Positions 45,366 to 57,501 of a stretch of DNA of 64,000 nucleotides are shown here, piece after piece. The position numbers and the translations under genes are program-made. The notes below the pieces were generated by a model that was given only the letters and a program-made list of their open reading frames with translations, searched no databases and was not told where the DNA came from. The DNA is taken from assembly GCF_003171515.1 (NCBI RefSeq), contig NC_089397.1:1364001-1428000 (forward strand), given 5' to 3'. The DNA is from Pyrenophora tritici-repentis. Taxonomy: Eukaryota; Ascomycota; Dothideomycetes; Pleosporales; Pleosporaceae. Position 1 is the stretch's first letter; each line of letters opens with the position of its first letter.

Positions 45366-45935
45366 GCCTTGTTAGAGCTGTAGGTACATTCCAAGGTTTT
45401 ATGTAAAACCTTGGCGGTACCTTCGGGGATGAAAAGTTGAACCATTACGACTTATATGATTTCCTGTGATGTCCATAGAGGCCAAAATGTAGTAGCGTTT
45501 TCCATCATGTGTTCGTGTTCATCAATAACATGTCGGGGCTGCGGAGGACGTCATGAAGGAACTTAGGTACCGGGGAGCTTCGCATTCATATTATGTTGAG
45601 TGCGGGACGCTCCTCGGGTCGCACAAAACGCCACATGGACCCAGGTTGCGGCAAAACGGCAAATAGCATATAATGCGACACGTCGACCGGACTTTGGTGC
45701 TTATCGAACCGAAGAACTTGATGTCTCATGCTTAGGCTTCAAACCTGGGTTGTCAGTGTTGGCTCTACATCGAGCCGGAGCTTCCCCACACCATTGATGT
45801 TTCCGCCGTTAAGCAGCTCGCTTAGCCGTCTTCCCACTCGACCCCTGAGTACACCTTATCCCCTTACAATGTAAAACTACATAAACGTACTAAATTCGAT
45901 TCCTTCCATCAATAACTGCATCAGTAGTTCACAAT
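45366..45935. other. Intergenic region upstream of tRNA-Pro
   Basis: 0.57 kb without a supported gene. A 65-codon plus frame lacks features. Confidence 0.4.
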
Positions 45936-46026
45936 GGTCTTATGGTCTAGTGGTATGATTCTCGCTTAGGGTGAACAACCTGAGCACACTTGCGAGAGGC
46001 CCCGCGTTCGAGTCGCGGTAAGACCC
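45936..46026 (+). tRNA. tRNA-Pro (AGG) with a 19-nt intron
   Basis: The acceptor stem GGTCTTA pairs with TAAGACC, the T stem CCGCG with CGCGG around TTCGAGT, and the anticodon stem CTCGC with GCGAG. The loop TTAGGG-T gives anticodon AGG. The intron (45972-45990) lies after position 37 and contains CCT, complementary to the anticodon, as usual for fungal tRNA introns. Confidence 0.93.
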
Positions 46027-46431
46027 ATTCTTTTTGCGTTTCCGGGCGTCCTGTGGGCAGCGGTGAGATGACAGGAACTTTTTTTTGCATAGACGATGGT
46101 CGTGGCGGAGTCTCAGTGAAGCATGTAAAGATCTCAGATGGCTACGTGGCACTGTCAGTCGCATGCAGGATTTTTTGCTGGCATGGATGTGACATGGCAT
46201 GGTTCAATTGCAGCAGTCAGGTAGCTGTAAAGTGGATGAATCAGCTCTGTATGCTGTGTTGAATTAATATTGCTAGTGAGCGACAAACATTGTGAACTCT
46301 GTAGAATTTATAATTGTTAAGCCAGGTGCAGTGCCCGTAGCAACAAGCCATCACTTCGTAATATCGGGGTATGGCTCTACATGGTATCGGAAGGTGTGTT
46401 ATACGGCAACAAAGAAGAGAAAAGCGCCCAT
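46027..46431. other. Intergenic region
   Basis: 0.4 kb downstream of the tRNA; includes a T-run at 46078-46086 that could serve as the polymerase III terminator. No gene seen. Confidence 0.4.
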
Positions 46432-47373
46432 TCAAGACTCACTATCCTTCTTCTGCCCAACACCAAACGAAGCGCCCCCCTCGTCCATGAACCGCCTTTC
46501 CTCCTCCGTGCTCTCCCTTCCCAAAGCACCATTGCGATGAGGATACCTACCAAACTGCTCCAATATATCTGTATGCTCCTTCAGCGCCTTTTCATGCCCC
46601 TCCAGAAACATCTTTGTGCCATTGTACCCCTCCAGGCCCTCTACTTCTCTCGCATACTCGTCTACTATCTCACTGGCAAACCTATGCGCAGCAAGATCTT
46701 CAGAGTGCATGAGTGGCATATAGAACCATATCCTATGTGCTGCTGACAGCCGAAACACTGGATGCTTATCCGGACGCGGGATAGGCGAGCAAGGGGAGAG
46801 GAGACTACGAGCGAGCGCGTAGCCCATGCGGTCATAATGCGTGTATACTAATCGCAAACCGTCTTCTGTGCGATGTATATTTCGCGGCATCTGGTCTAGC
46901 AGGAGTGTTAGACTCAATGCTGTCCACGCTGCTTCTTCTCCCTTTGCCTTTCCCGCGGTATCCCGTTCTGCCTCTTCATCTGCAACGCGTTGTATCTCGT
47001 CCAGAAGTGGCTGCGCGTTTGCTTCGGGGAATTGGTCTGGTCCAATTGAATCCAGTGCGTGCGCAAAGGCAGTTCTACACTGGGCGTCGAAAGTAGCCTT
47101 TTCTTCAGGCGTGCCCATGAACCAGCGTTTCGCGACGCTCATGTCTAGCTCCTGGCCACTTATATCGACGCCTGGAAACCATAGCTCCGTTACATGTTTG
47201 TAGAGCGTGCGATTGAATATCGAAGGGTCGAGTTTGAATGTGGACGTGGAAATGGCGCGTTTAGATGTGGTGTCGAGGTTTGCGGGTTGGAGGTTTGACG
47301 GGCGGAAGCTAAAACTTGACGTTAGGAGCCGCAAAGGCGCGCGAACTGCGAAACGAGGCATCATAATTGTCAT
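46432..47373 (-). CDS. DUF924 family protein
   Basis: A 313-residue single-exon protein. Family motifs are clear: ELWFPG near residue 64, LLLDQMPRNIHR, RIWFYMPLMHSEDLAAHR, and ILEQFGRYPHRNGALGRES near the C-terminus. The fold is a TPR-like helical bundle of unknown biochemical role. The first 48 residues are basic and Ser-rich, consistent with a mitochondrial presequence. It is divergent from a cytochrome P450. Confidence 0.9.
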   Translation of the reverse strand: MTIMMPRFAVRAPLRLLTSSFSFRPSNLQPANLDTTSKRAISTSTFKLDPSIFNRTLYKHVTELWFPGVDISGQELDMSVAKRWFMGTPEEKATFDAQCRTAFAHALDSIGPDQFPEANAQPLLDEIQRVADEEAERDTAGKAKGEEAAWTALSLTLLLDQMPRNIHRTEDGLRLVYTHYDRMGYALARSLLSPCSPIPRPDKHPVFRLSAAHRIWFYMPLMHSEDLAAHRFASEIVDEYAREVEGLEGYNGTKMFLEGHEKALKEHTDILEQFGRYPHRNGALGRESTEEERRFMDEGGASFGVGQKKDSES

Positions 47374-48036
47374 GTTAGTGGAGAGATCAAATCGCGTTTC
47401 TTATACTACACATGAAGATTTCTAGCATACGCTAGCTTTGTGCTTCGAGTTGCTTTGGTGAAAGTGGATGCCTTTCGGTGGCTTCGGAAGGCCGAGCAAA
47501 GACGGCTGACTAAAACATCGCGACGCGAACTGTTCGTTATCTCCACATACACACAGCCCATTTCAATCGAGCTTGTCAGCGGCTTTGCAAGCAGCATCTG
47601 AGGACGTTGTGAGAGTCTGTGAGGATGCTTCGTCGGCTTGAAGACAACGAGAGATGAAACCGATTCTCGACCGGCGCTCGACGGAACGGCATTGCGTCTT
47701 CTCATCTGGGCAGACTAACTAGGTTCGAGGTCACTGAATACAGTGCATTTGCCGTGGATTGGAGAACGAGTGCTTGGAAGAAACAGAGCTAGCGCTTCAT
47801 CTTTCTCCGCATTCCCCTCTTCAGCCCAAGCAGGCACACGGCATCCCTGGATACACCCAAGCGAGCATGTGGGGTAGACCTGCGTGGTGGAGCATGAACA
47901 TGCGCATTCGGTCACATTAATCATGTTTAGATAGCCAGTATATTGATTCCCGATAGTAAAGGGTTACTAGTAATACATCACCGTCGTGTTGCTTCTGCGT
48001 TTTCCTTCGACTGGAGCCTCCAACATCCTGCCCCAC
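47374..48036. other. Divergent intergenic region, DUF924 / P450
   Basis: 0.66 kb. Minus-strand frames at 47406-47705 and 47715-47924 are open but unsupported; the second is cysteine-rich without a signal peptide. Promoters of both flanking genes are expected here. Confidence 0.4.
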
Positions 48037-49715
48037 ATGTACACCATCATCTTACTATCATTGTTTCTCGCAACCTTTGTCTTATACAATCGATACAAAA
48101 ACAGACCACCTCCTGGAAAGAAAGCCGCGCCTGGGCCTGCTGGTCTTCCAATACTAGGAAATGCACACCAACTGGGCAAGCAACCGTACCAGCAAATCAC
48201 AAAGTGGGCTCGCGAGTATGGCGAAGTGTACAAGATCCGTTTGGGATGGAACGACTGGTACATGGTCTGCTCGCCGGATGCATGCAAGGAGATTCTCGAC
48301 AAACAGTCTGCCTACACCAGTTCACGCGCGCCGTTTCCTGTAGCTGGTGATGCGCTGAGTGGTGGTATGCGTTTCCTATTTATGGAGTACGGACCCGAGT
48401 GGCGGAAGCTGAGAGGCATCAGTCATAAGTTGCTTACTCCAGCTGTGAGTGCGACGTTCAAACCGAGTCAAGAGTTCGAGGCCAAGATGTTGCTGGAAGA
48501 GATTCTGAAGGGTGCGGATGCGGAGAAGGGAAATGATGTTAGCTACATGGCGATTAGGAGGTATACTGTTAGTGTAATCATGACAAGTACATATGGGAGA
48601 AGGATACCGCAGTGGGTGAGTGCATGGACAGCGTTCTAGCATAACGGGAAAGGAGAGCTCATGTGAGACAGGACTGCCCCGAGGTTCACAGCATCTACGA
48701 GATCATGAATGATTTCTCTACAATAGCAAAGCCGGGAGCGTACCTTGCAGATACTCTTCCTTTTTTCGGCAAACTTCCGCCAAGTCTACAATGGTGGCGC
48801 AAAGGTGTCAAGCCATACTTTGACAAGCAGGCCAAGCTATGGATGTCATTCTGGAGTGCACTCAAAACCCAAAAGGAAACCAGACAGGCACCCGAATGCT
48901 TTGTTAAGCAATTCATGGAGAGTGGTTACGAGGAACAGGGCATCAGCGAACTCCAAGCCGCGTTTTTGGCGGGCAGCATGATCGAAGCAGGAAGCGAGAC
49001 AACGTCCGCCGCACTGAACACTGCGATCTTATACCTCAGCGCCAATCCAGATGCAAGAAAAAGAGCAGTCAACGAGATCCAGGAAGTCATCACCTCCTCT
49101 CGATCTCCTACATTCGATGATGAACCGAAACTGCCCTACATCCGCGCCATCGTGAAGGAGACACTACGTCTACGCCCCGTCACCAACATCGGCACACCGC
49201 ATTATACGACTGCGCCCGTAACCTACAAAGACATACATATCCCCGTAAATTCAGTCGTCTGCCTACAGCAATACCCTATTCACTACGATCCCACTGTGTT
49301 TCCCGAACCCCAACGCTTCACACCCGAGAGGTATCTTCACCACCCCCACGGCTCGGGCCATTATGCCGCAGGTCCAGCCGCCAGTCGCGACCATTGGGCT
49401 TTTGGTTCTGGGCGCAGGATATGCAGTGGCGTGCATCTAGCTGAAAACAGCATGTTCATTGTACTGGCAAAGCTACTTTGGGCTTTCGATATCTTGCCAC
49501 CACTTGATGCACACGGCAAAGAAGCTCAGGTGGATACGAGTGATGATTCTTTTGATGCAGTAGGTAGTACTACCATGGCGAAGCCTTACGGGGTGAGGTG
49601 GCGGGTGAGAAGCGAGGAGATTAGAGAGACTATCTTAAGAGAGGCGACGGAAGCAAGAAGGGATGGGTATGTGTTGAGGGGCGTGCGCGTCGGCGAGGCA
49701 GGTGTTGATTTGTAA
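48037..49715 (+). CDS. Cytochrome P450 monooxygenase
   Basis: Exons 48037-48615 and 48672-49715 give 540 residues. An N-terminal membrane anchor (TIILLSLFLATFVLY) is followed by the proline-rich hinge RPPPGKKAAPGPAGLPILG. The I-helix is AGSETTS, the K-helix ExxR is in KETLRLRP, and the heme loop is FGSGRRICSGVHLAE with its axial Cys. It should act at the ER. The general layout resembles fungal aromatic-compound hydroxylases, but family and substrate cannot be fixed. It lies 3.6 kb before an aromatic-catabolic gene block, which is suggestive only. Confidence 0.93.
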
Positions 49716-49949
49716 AAGTTTGTGCGACAAATTCTCTTACTCCGACTGTTGTGTCCGCATCGGGTTGCCTTAGTTGATGTTGCGCGTGCCTGCCCGTAGC
49801 AACCAATTTCGTCATCATTTGCCCTGCGTCTCTATTTGTTGTCTCCACTATTGTTGGTCGTACCCACCCTCTGCTCACCACCTTATGAGCTTCTTTGTTT
49901 GCGCATTTCTGCCAACAGATTGTCTCTACCATCACGGTTTGGTGTGAGC

Positions 49950-51591
49950 ATGTCGTCAACGCCACCCGACACCCCTCCTGGGACGACATCCACAACACTA
50001 GAACACATGTTTCCTGCGGCAAACAAGCTCGTGATCGAGGACGAAGAGTCGAGCTCTCCTTCTTTCTGGAACGAATCGTCGCTCTCACCATCCGACTGTC
50101 GCACTCTGTACAAGCTACTCATGGATACGAGCAGCTCTTCGCCCCTCTCACGGCAGCCGCTCTTTAGCGCCAACAGTTCAAGCCCACCAGCTCTAGACAG
50201 TACTTCTGAAAACTTGGTCATCCCAGAGAGCGAAGATGAGTCGTTCCAACAGATGGAGCACTTCGATTACGCCAATGAGCAAGAGGCTGGTTACCAAGAC
50301 GACAACGACAGCATGGATATGGACGACACTGATGATACCCTGGACACGCAAGAGAAAGACGACTTGTCTATAGAGTATGGTATGAATCTGGCCGCAGCGA
50401 TGGCACCTTCTCTGCCTGTTCAAGACTTTGGAAGCTTCTATGATCATGACGAGTCGACGTCGAATGAAAGCGAAGTACCGCGCAGTTATCGCTCTGAGGT
50501 TGAAATGAGCGTGCGGAAGCTCGAGGAGCAGTTGAGGAACAAGAATCTTCAAGATCTGTGGGATTTGCTGAGACCACGCGACTTCATTAAACCATTCTCG
50601 GCCCCAGGTGACACATCAGGGTATCGCATGCGCCATACTCGAGAGCAAGGCCATCAGCGAAACAGGCATCGTTTGACCACTACGCCTGTAGAGCCAAGCG
50701 AGACTACAATCAAGGTAGTTCTGTCAATGCTTCTAACGATTTAATTCACTGACCCTCGCATAGCCCCCTTCTTTACAAATTGCCGGTACCTCCTACTACT
50801 CACCACCCTACAAGCGCCATCGACGTGCCTCAGACCACGAATACTCTCGATTCAGCCCTGATACCATGTTTCCGTACCCCAACAGCCCCTTCTTCGAGTA
50901 TTTTCCGGTATCTACTAACCTGGACTCACCTTCGAGCCGCGTCATCACGTACTACAAAGGCCTGGAAAACTCACCTCCCAAACGCCGTCGCAACGCCTCT
51001 TCACCAGAAGAACTCGCCCAGATAGCCCGCGAAGCTAGAGTTGATGAAGAAGAGGCCGAGGAGAAGAAAGAGCTACAAGAGTTAGATCAATATAGGGATT
51101 TCGATCTGGCACCCATCGAACCTGTCATGGAGAGCCACGCTGCTGGTGACCTGATCATGTCTGCAACACCTGCTAAAGCGAGGGCTGCAGAGGATTGGAA
51201 TGAATGTATCTCGCCCAGTGCGCTCTCTCGTGTGCAGCATGCTTCCAAAGCGCGGGGCTTTTCGGTAGTATCTTCGCTTGTCGACACAGAGGACGAGGAA
51301 GATATTGACGCTAGTTACTTGGCACGCCCATGTGCGCCCACGCCTTCATCCCGTCGACCGAGGTTGCCAGTCGAGCAAGACGAGGAAGATGATGCTGATG
51401 TTGAGGATTGGGACTTTGTGGTCCGGCGAGAGGACAAGGATGTCTTTGTCGAGTCGTATGAACCTACGTTCATCACCGTCATTGGTATGCTTCCGACTGC
51501 TATGTTCTGGGCTACTGCGGCACCAGTCGTCAAACTCGGAAGTGACGCGTTTGACACGCTTGTGGAGACGCTGACAGGTCTGAAAGTGTAG
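49950..51591 (+). CDS. Hypothetical acidic, mostly disordered protein
   Basis: Not recognised. Exons 49950-50714 and 50764-51591 give 530 residues. Long stretches are Ser/Pro- or Asp/Glu-rich (DDNDSMDMDDTDDTLDTQ and EEDDADVEDWDF), with a basic patch PPKRRRN that may be a nuclear localisation signal and a charged helix around EEEAEEKKELQELDQ. A hydrophobic run near the C-terminus (ITVIGMLPTAMFWATAAPVV) could be a tail-anchor membrane segment. The start is the first ATG of the open frame. It lies convergent to the CoA-transferase gene. Confidence 0.7.
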
Positions 51592-51787
51592 GGGAATATC
51601 TTGTACAGATTCATGAGGTAGAAGACTGGCCGAGGGATTGACGGACGCGAAAGTGGATAATTCATGTATGACGTCAAACAGGTTATATAAGAGCATCTTC
51701 AGCGCGACAGCAGAGCCTAGATAGAAACAGCGCTCATAATCATAATCGTGGCTATAGTTCAAAACGCCTTTTCATCCCATCATCTCA

Positions 51788-53578
51788 CTACACATCCATC
51801 TCCTTCAACTCGCCACTAACCTCAAACTCAGCCTCTGTCTTCTTCCGAATCTCCTCAACACTAACACCCTTTGCATGTTCCTTCAGCGTCAATCCCTTGA
51901 CACGATCGACGTCAAAGACGGCCAAATCCGTGATAATAGTGCTCACGCACTTTTGCCCTGTCAAGGGGAAAGTGCATTGTTTGAGGATCTTGGGGTTGCC
52001 CTTCTTGTCCACGTGCTCCATTGTGATGACGACTTTCGTCTGCGTGGGGTTGGCGACTAGGTCCATGGCGCCGCCGATGCCTTTTACTTTGCCGGGGAGC
52101 ATGAAGTTTGCTAGGTCTGTAGGTGTGTGTGTTAGTGGGGAGTTTGGCGGGATGGGAAGGGGAATGCGTACCTCCGAATTGGTTTACCTGCATAGCACCT
52201 AGCATGGCCACATCTATTCTCCCCGATCGAATCATGCCAAAGGACTCGTGGCTGCCGAACGTAGAGGCGCCTTTGATTAGAGTGACTGTTTCTTTGCCGG
52301 CGTTGATGAGGTCTGGGTCCTAATTTGATGTCAGATATTGCGTTCAGGTGGGACAATGAAGATGGTGGAAAAGCTTACCTCTTCACCTGGCATGGGATAC
52401 CGTCCCATACCCAAGATACCGTTTTCACTCTCCAGCACGATTTCTGTGCCTTCGGGCAGGAAGGCTGGGGCCGCAAGTGGCATGCCGATGCCGAGGTTGA
52501 CATACATGCCGTCTTTCAGTTCTTGGGCTGCGCGCTTGATGATGCGTTCGCGCTTTTGGGATGCTTCTGTTGAGCCTATTTGTCTGTGGTTAGCCGGGTG
52601 CATGACAGGTATGGGAGATAACGGGATACGTACCACCTTCCAACAACGCCTTCTTCTGCTCCTCTGGACTCTTCCAGAACACTTTCCGTTCAATTTCCTT
52701 GCCAACGGTACTCTTGATCACCCTCTTAACGTAAATGCCCTGGAGGTGAATATCCTCTGGTGCAATTGCTCCGTCTTCTACAATCTCGTCTGCCTCGACA
52801 ATGGTCATTTTCGCGTTCTTTCCCATGGCCTCGTTGAAGTTGTTTTGTGCTTTACGGAACTGGCAGTTGCCTAGTCTGTCGGCTTTTGCGACTTTGACGA
52901 ATGCGTAGTCGCCGAAGATGGCTTCTTCCATGACGTAGGACTTTCCGTTGAATTCGCGGGTTTCTTTGGGGGGAGCCATGACGGCGATTGTGCCATCGGT
53001 GTTGTAACGGACGGGAAGTTCACCGGTTTGTACTGGTGGCTGTTAGTTGTTGTGTTCTGTAGTTGCTCGACGCATTCAGGAGAGACTCCAACTCTGAAAC
53101 CTCACGTACCTATCGTGCCATAAGCTGCTGGTGTATAAAACGCTGGTACTCCTGCGGCTCCAGCAGCGCACTTCTCTGCGATTGTGCCCTGGGGGGTCAA
53201 CTGCAGACTCAATTGCCCCTTCAAGTACATTTGCTCAAACACCTTGTTGTCTCCGATATAACTGGCAATCATTGTACCGATCTGCTTCGTTTCCAATAGC
53301 TGACCCAGGCCCACACCCGGCATACCTGCATTATTGCTGACAACTGTGAAGTTTCCGAGATCTTTTCGGTCGCGTAGCGCGTTGATGAGGGTATTTGGTA
53401 CACCAGAGAAACCGAATCCGCCGACCAAGACTGTGGTGTCAGACTTCATGTCTTTAATAGCTTCTTCGGCAGATGAGACTATCTTGTTGATTGCGGGTCG
53501 CGCGGCGCTGGCTGAGAAGAAGCGCATGCCAGTTGCTGGGCCGCGGCGGTGAGCCGTGAAGACGAGTGATCGTTGCAT
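51788..53578 (-). CDS. Succinyl-CoA:3-oxoacid (3-oxoadipate) CoA-transferase
   Basis: Transfers CoA from succinyl-CoA to a 3-oxoacid. Exons 51788-52116, 52172-52319, 52379-52575, 52634-53032 and 53110-53578 give 513 residues with both alpha and beta CoA-transferase domains fused, as in eukaryotic SCOT. The catalytic Glu is in VLESENGILGMG. GGFGFSGVPNTLI and GNCQFRKAQNNFN mark the alpha domain. The N-terminus (QRSLVFTAHRRGPATGMRFF) is a mitochondrial presequence. Substrate could be acetoacetate or 3-oxoadipate; the neighbouring maleylacetate reductase and thiolase favour 3-oxoadipate. It lies upstream of, and faces the same way as, nothing in the cluster except the reductase, both on the minus strand. 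Confidence 0.93.
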
Positions 53579-54134
53579 CGTGAGGATGTGGAGTTATCGA
53601 ATTTCGAAGGAAAAGAAGTTTCAAAACTGGCACGCTTCAAAGCAGCCCGAGTATATCAAGATTTCGCAGAGCTATTGCAATCGCTAACTGATCTCAGAGA
53701 TTGAGTTCGGACGGCTCCACAGCAGCAAGCTCAGTCTTGTTCAACGTCCCAGATTGTGCGTGAAGAATGTCGCGTACAATGCAGCGAAGTTGAAGGCCCC
53801 TCCACAATTACCACGAGGGAATACATGATGAAGACTAGCCAATTGAAGTAGACCGACGCAAATGCCGGCTGATGGCGGATTCGCGAGCATTGTCTCCACA
53901 ATCGGAGGTGGATGAGACCTTAGCCGGCTCATGTGCGGAGGTTGCGGGCAAAACGCATGTTCATTGGGTCACACGGAGCACGGAAAAACAACGTGGGGAC
54001 ACGGAAATGGAAAACATTTCCTCTTGATAGAATAGGCCGGCTCACGTGCTAACGCGTCACTACTGGGAAATCTCAATTGACATGTCGCGATCCACCATAT
54101 TCTCCAACACACAGCCTTCGCCCATATTCGTCTC
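53579..54134. other. Intergenic region, reductase 3' end to CoA-transferase start
   Basis: 0.56 kb that should contain the CoA-transferase promoter. A CACGTG core occurs near 54042. No gene seen. Confidence 0.4.
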
Positions 54135-55590
54135 TCAGTACAAGGCGTGGACAATTTGCTTCACTGCGCAATTCTGTGAGTGATTGATACTTGCGACTAT
54201 CCACAAGATAACTTACAGCTGGCAAAATCCTTGTGGTCCTTGCTATGTAGTGCGCGTGATGCGATGGCTTCTTCTTCGGCATCGCCAGTCGGCACGTTGT
54301 ACTACCGAGGGTCAGCACGAGCAAATTGGGCATCCTTCAATAACTTACAGCAGTCAATGTGGTCTTGTGTCCAAGCTCCTCAACCAGTCCTGCGATGGCA
54401 TCGGCTACTATATGCGAGTCCTTCTCGTCGCTCCCGGTTCCTTGCTTTCCGATATAGGGGATGATCCTGGCAATCTGCTTTGCTTCTTCGGGGTTGCTTG
54501 CCTTGAAGTGTACTGTCGGCGCGAGACTGAGGCAGCTCGTGATACCGTGGGGAATGCTGTACGTGGCGCCTATCGCATGGCCGATGCTGTGGCTTAGGCC
54601 AACGCCGCCAGTGTAGAGAAAGGGGAAAAGCGAGGAGTAGCAAGCGAGGAAGAGCTTCGTGCGGATCTCAGCATCGTCGGGATTTGATTTCGATTGCGGA
54701 AGAAATGTGAACAGGTCCTTGATGGCTTCCAAAGACATTCGTTTTGTCGGAATCTCAGCGGCAAGAGGGTGGTACATGAGCTCGACTGCATGATCCAGCG
54801 ATCGAATCTGGAGCTTGTCAGGCCATGATTTCTTTACATATGAAGAATAGGGTCACATACGCCTGTGCTTATCCATAGATTCATGGGTGTGTATAGAGCA
54901 AGCTCACCATCGTAGACAACAGCTAGGACTAGTTAGTGGGGAACTTAGCAAGGGCGGGAGATCTTGGCATATACCCTTTGGCACAAGTTCAGGATGACTG
55001 ACGGCAATCTTGTGCTTCTCTTCTGTCGTGAAGCCGGCGTTTTGTGTAGTCTCAGCTACGCTGAGCGTTGTTGGTACAGCAATGCTGGGTATCCACTTTC
55101 CCGTTTCTTCGTGAATGTTGTATGCAATTGCCTTTGCTGAATCGATTGGTGAACCGCCACCTATTGAGATGAGTACATCGCATCCTGATTTCGACATCAA
55201 GGCTGTTGCTTCTCTAATGTCCTGAATCGGCCTGTCCAATGTCAATTCCTGCTAGGAAGTCATCAATAGAATCCAACTCACGCATGCTGTCCAATCTTGC
55301 TAAAGGTACCACCATGAGCAGAGCCAAGTGTCTTTTCAATGTTCTTGATCACAGGCGTCTTCTCGTAGAGTGACCGACCAGTGATGATGAAAGCCTTGGT
55401 TGCACCGAGCTCGGCAATGACGTCTGAGAGCTGCTTGCTTGTACCTAAGCGATAGTATTAGATCTGCTCAGGCTGCAAAGATGGCGAGCGTACCGTTTCC
55501 ATATATCATAAGCTTGACGGGTGATGCTCTATACACTCCCTTGGCGGAGGAGTCGATGTTGCCATTCTGGTACTTGGTTGGAAGCGCCAT
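54135..55590 (-). CDS. Maleylacetate reductase (iron-containing alcohol dehydrogenase family)
   Basis: Predicted to reduce maleylacetate to 3-oxoadipate with NAD(P)H, the last upper step of the hydroxyquinol route. Seven exons: 54135-54163, 54217-54301, 54349-54807, 54861-54922, 54975-55231, 55282-55444 and 55494-55590, giving 383 residues in a closed frame. The nucleotide motif is ISIGGGSPIDSAKAIAY, with PTTLSVAETTQNAGF following, and the metal-site His-rich segment is GLSHSIGHAIGATYSIPHGI. The last exon gives the family-like end LKQIVHALY. Six short introns make this the most intron-dense gene here. It shares a 281-base bidirectional promoter with the thiolase. Confidence 0.9.
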
Positions 55591-55871
55591 GGTGTAGTGC
55601 CGTGTATGTGTCAACTTGCGCGTCAGAATGTTCAAGGTGAATAGTCGCGTCTTCATTCAGGCTAGATTCGGCAAGCCTCAGCTGGCAGTGCCCTGGTCCA
55701 CCATTCGTCATATGGAGGGGTCTTCCCGATTGCCCCACACAAGCTATCCGCCCCGCCACAGCTCGTGCGTCCGAACGCGATGCGGCAGTTTCGACATCGT
55801 GAAGTCGCCCTACATGGTGCTTCATTAGGCGCAACCATGTGTTGGACATTCCTCTCAAGCCAACGCGCAAC
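55591..55871. promoter_or_regulatory. Bidirectional promoter, reductase / thiolase
   Basis: 281 bases separate the two divergent start codons, so both genes must be driven from this interval. I cannot name a specific operator. Confidence 0.6.
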
Positions 55872-57189
55872 ATGGCATCCTTTAGCAGAGCCGCACGGAA
55901 TGCATTGCAAAAGAGCCCCAATGATGTTGTCCTCCTTTCTGCAGTCCGGTCACCCATCAATCGAATCTTCAAGGGCGGATATAAAGATGCGCATCCGGAG
56001 GATATTTTGATGCCGGTCAGTCTCGGCGAGTACATGCGTTGTGGTAGCTAACTCGCCGCAGGTTATGAAAGCGGCTGTGCAACGAGCTGGCATTGAGAAG
56101 AGCGACGTGAACGATGTCATGATTGGGAACGTCCTTGCTGAGCTTGGTTTCGCAAAGACGGGACGTATGGCCCTCAACCATGCCGGCTTCCCGAATTCGA
56201 CAACTTTTCACACCGTCAACCGTCAATGCTCGAGCAGTCTACAGGCTATTACCCACATCTCACATTCCATCATGGTGGGCCAGATAGACGTGGGGCTCGC
56301 TGGCGGTGTAGAAAGCATGTCAAGAAACTATGGCTCGCGGGGCGTCCCCACCGACGTCTCGCCCGCCCTTCTCGGATCGAACGTCAAAGATGCTCGCGAC
56401 TGTCTCATGCCCATGGGCATTACATCTGAGAATGTAGCAGAGAGATTCAAGATCGACCGGAAGTCGCAAGATGAATACGCTGTGCGGAGTCACGGTCGCG
56501 CAAGTCGCGCTCAGAAAGAAGGGCGTTTTGACTGGGAGCTTGTGCCAGTGACGGTCCAGAGAATGGACGAGGCAACCGGTCAGCCTGCAGGATACGAGGT
56601 GACCAAAGACGACGGTATCCGCCATGGATTGACATTTGAGAAGGTGTCAACGCTTAAACCTGTGTTTGGTGAAAACGGCAAGAGCACTGCAGGCAATTCG
56701 TGAGTATTCGATCCCCCTTTGACACTGCATAGCTGATAATATAGATCTCAAATATCCGACGGTGCATCGTCTACCATTCTTGCTCGACGTTCCTGGGCAG
56801 AGGAGCGTGGGCTCCAGCCTCTCGGTCGCTTCGTGGGCACCCAGGTCAAGGGCTGTGCACCAGACGAGATGGGTATCAGCCCGATATACGCCATTCCAGC
56901 ATTGCTGAAGTGGACAGGTGTCGAACTCAAGGACGTCGATGTGATTGAACTGAACGAGGCTTTCGCAAGTCAGACTGTCGCTTGTATCCGAGAATTGGGT
57001 CTGGACGAAGACAAGGTGAACCCTAATGGAGGTGCGATAGCCCTTGGGCACCCAACCGGAGCGACAGGTGCTCGACAGACAGCTACACTATTTGGTGAGC
57101 TTCGACGCCAGGACAAGGAGATAGGCATTGTCAGTATGTGTGCCAGCACCGGCATGGGCGTCGCATCCTTGTTTGTGAGAGAATCATGA
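55872..57189 (+). CDS. 3-ketoacyl-CoA (3-oxoadipyl-CoA) thiolase
   Basis: Cleaves a 3-oxoacyl-CoA to acetyl-CoA plus a shortened acyl-CoA. Exons 55872-56015, 56062-56699 and 56745-57189 give 408 residues. Active-site residues are present: nucleophile Cys in NRQCSSSLQ, His in [16 protein letters not shown], and second Cys in MCASTGMG. The TAGNSSQISDGA segment spans intron 2 correctly. No C-terminal peroxisomal tripeptide is seen. The N-terminus ([13 protein letters not shown]) could be a mitochondrial or peroxisomal PTS2-like signal, unresolved. Position next to maleylacetate reductase favours 3-oxoadipyl-CoA over fatty-acid substrates; this is inference. Confidence 0.92.
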
Positions 57190-57501
57190 TAGACGAAGAG
57201 GGCCTAGTCGTGCCTGTAGATCAATGCAGAAGAAAGATGCCGGTGCGGAATTCCGGTGACGCCAAATTGTCGCGTACATCACGTGCTGTACCGCTAACTA
57301 ACTGTTTTCGGTGCTGCCAAATGCAGGGGCCGACACTAGCTCGGCAATGGCTTCCCCACACGCCCGAACCTGCATCATCCGTCCCACACGTCCCCGGCCA
57401 CCGCATGAAGCCATGATGTTTAATATGCTCTTGAGGTTCTGTTTCGAGCCTCATTTTCCTCCCCTGATTCCTTAAAGTCTTTGCATCTTTACCAATCCGT
57501 C
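57190..57501. other. Intergenic region, thiolase to lyase
   Basis: 0.3 kb separating two genes in the same direction; presumably the lyase promoter. A TCACGTGC element lies near 57278-57285. Confidence 0.4.

Noticed and set aside
47715..47924. 69-codon cysteine-rich minus frame
   Set aside because: Eight cysteines early on drew attention, but there is no signal peptide and no support for expression.
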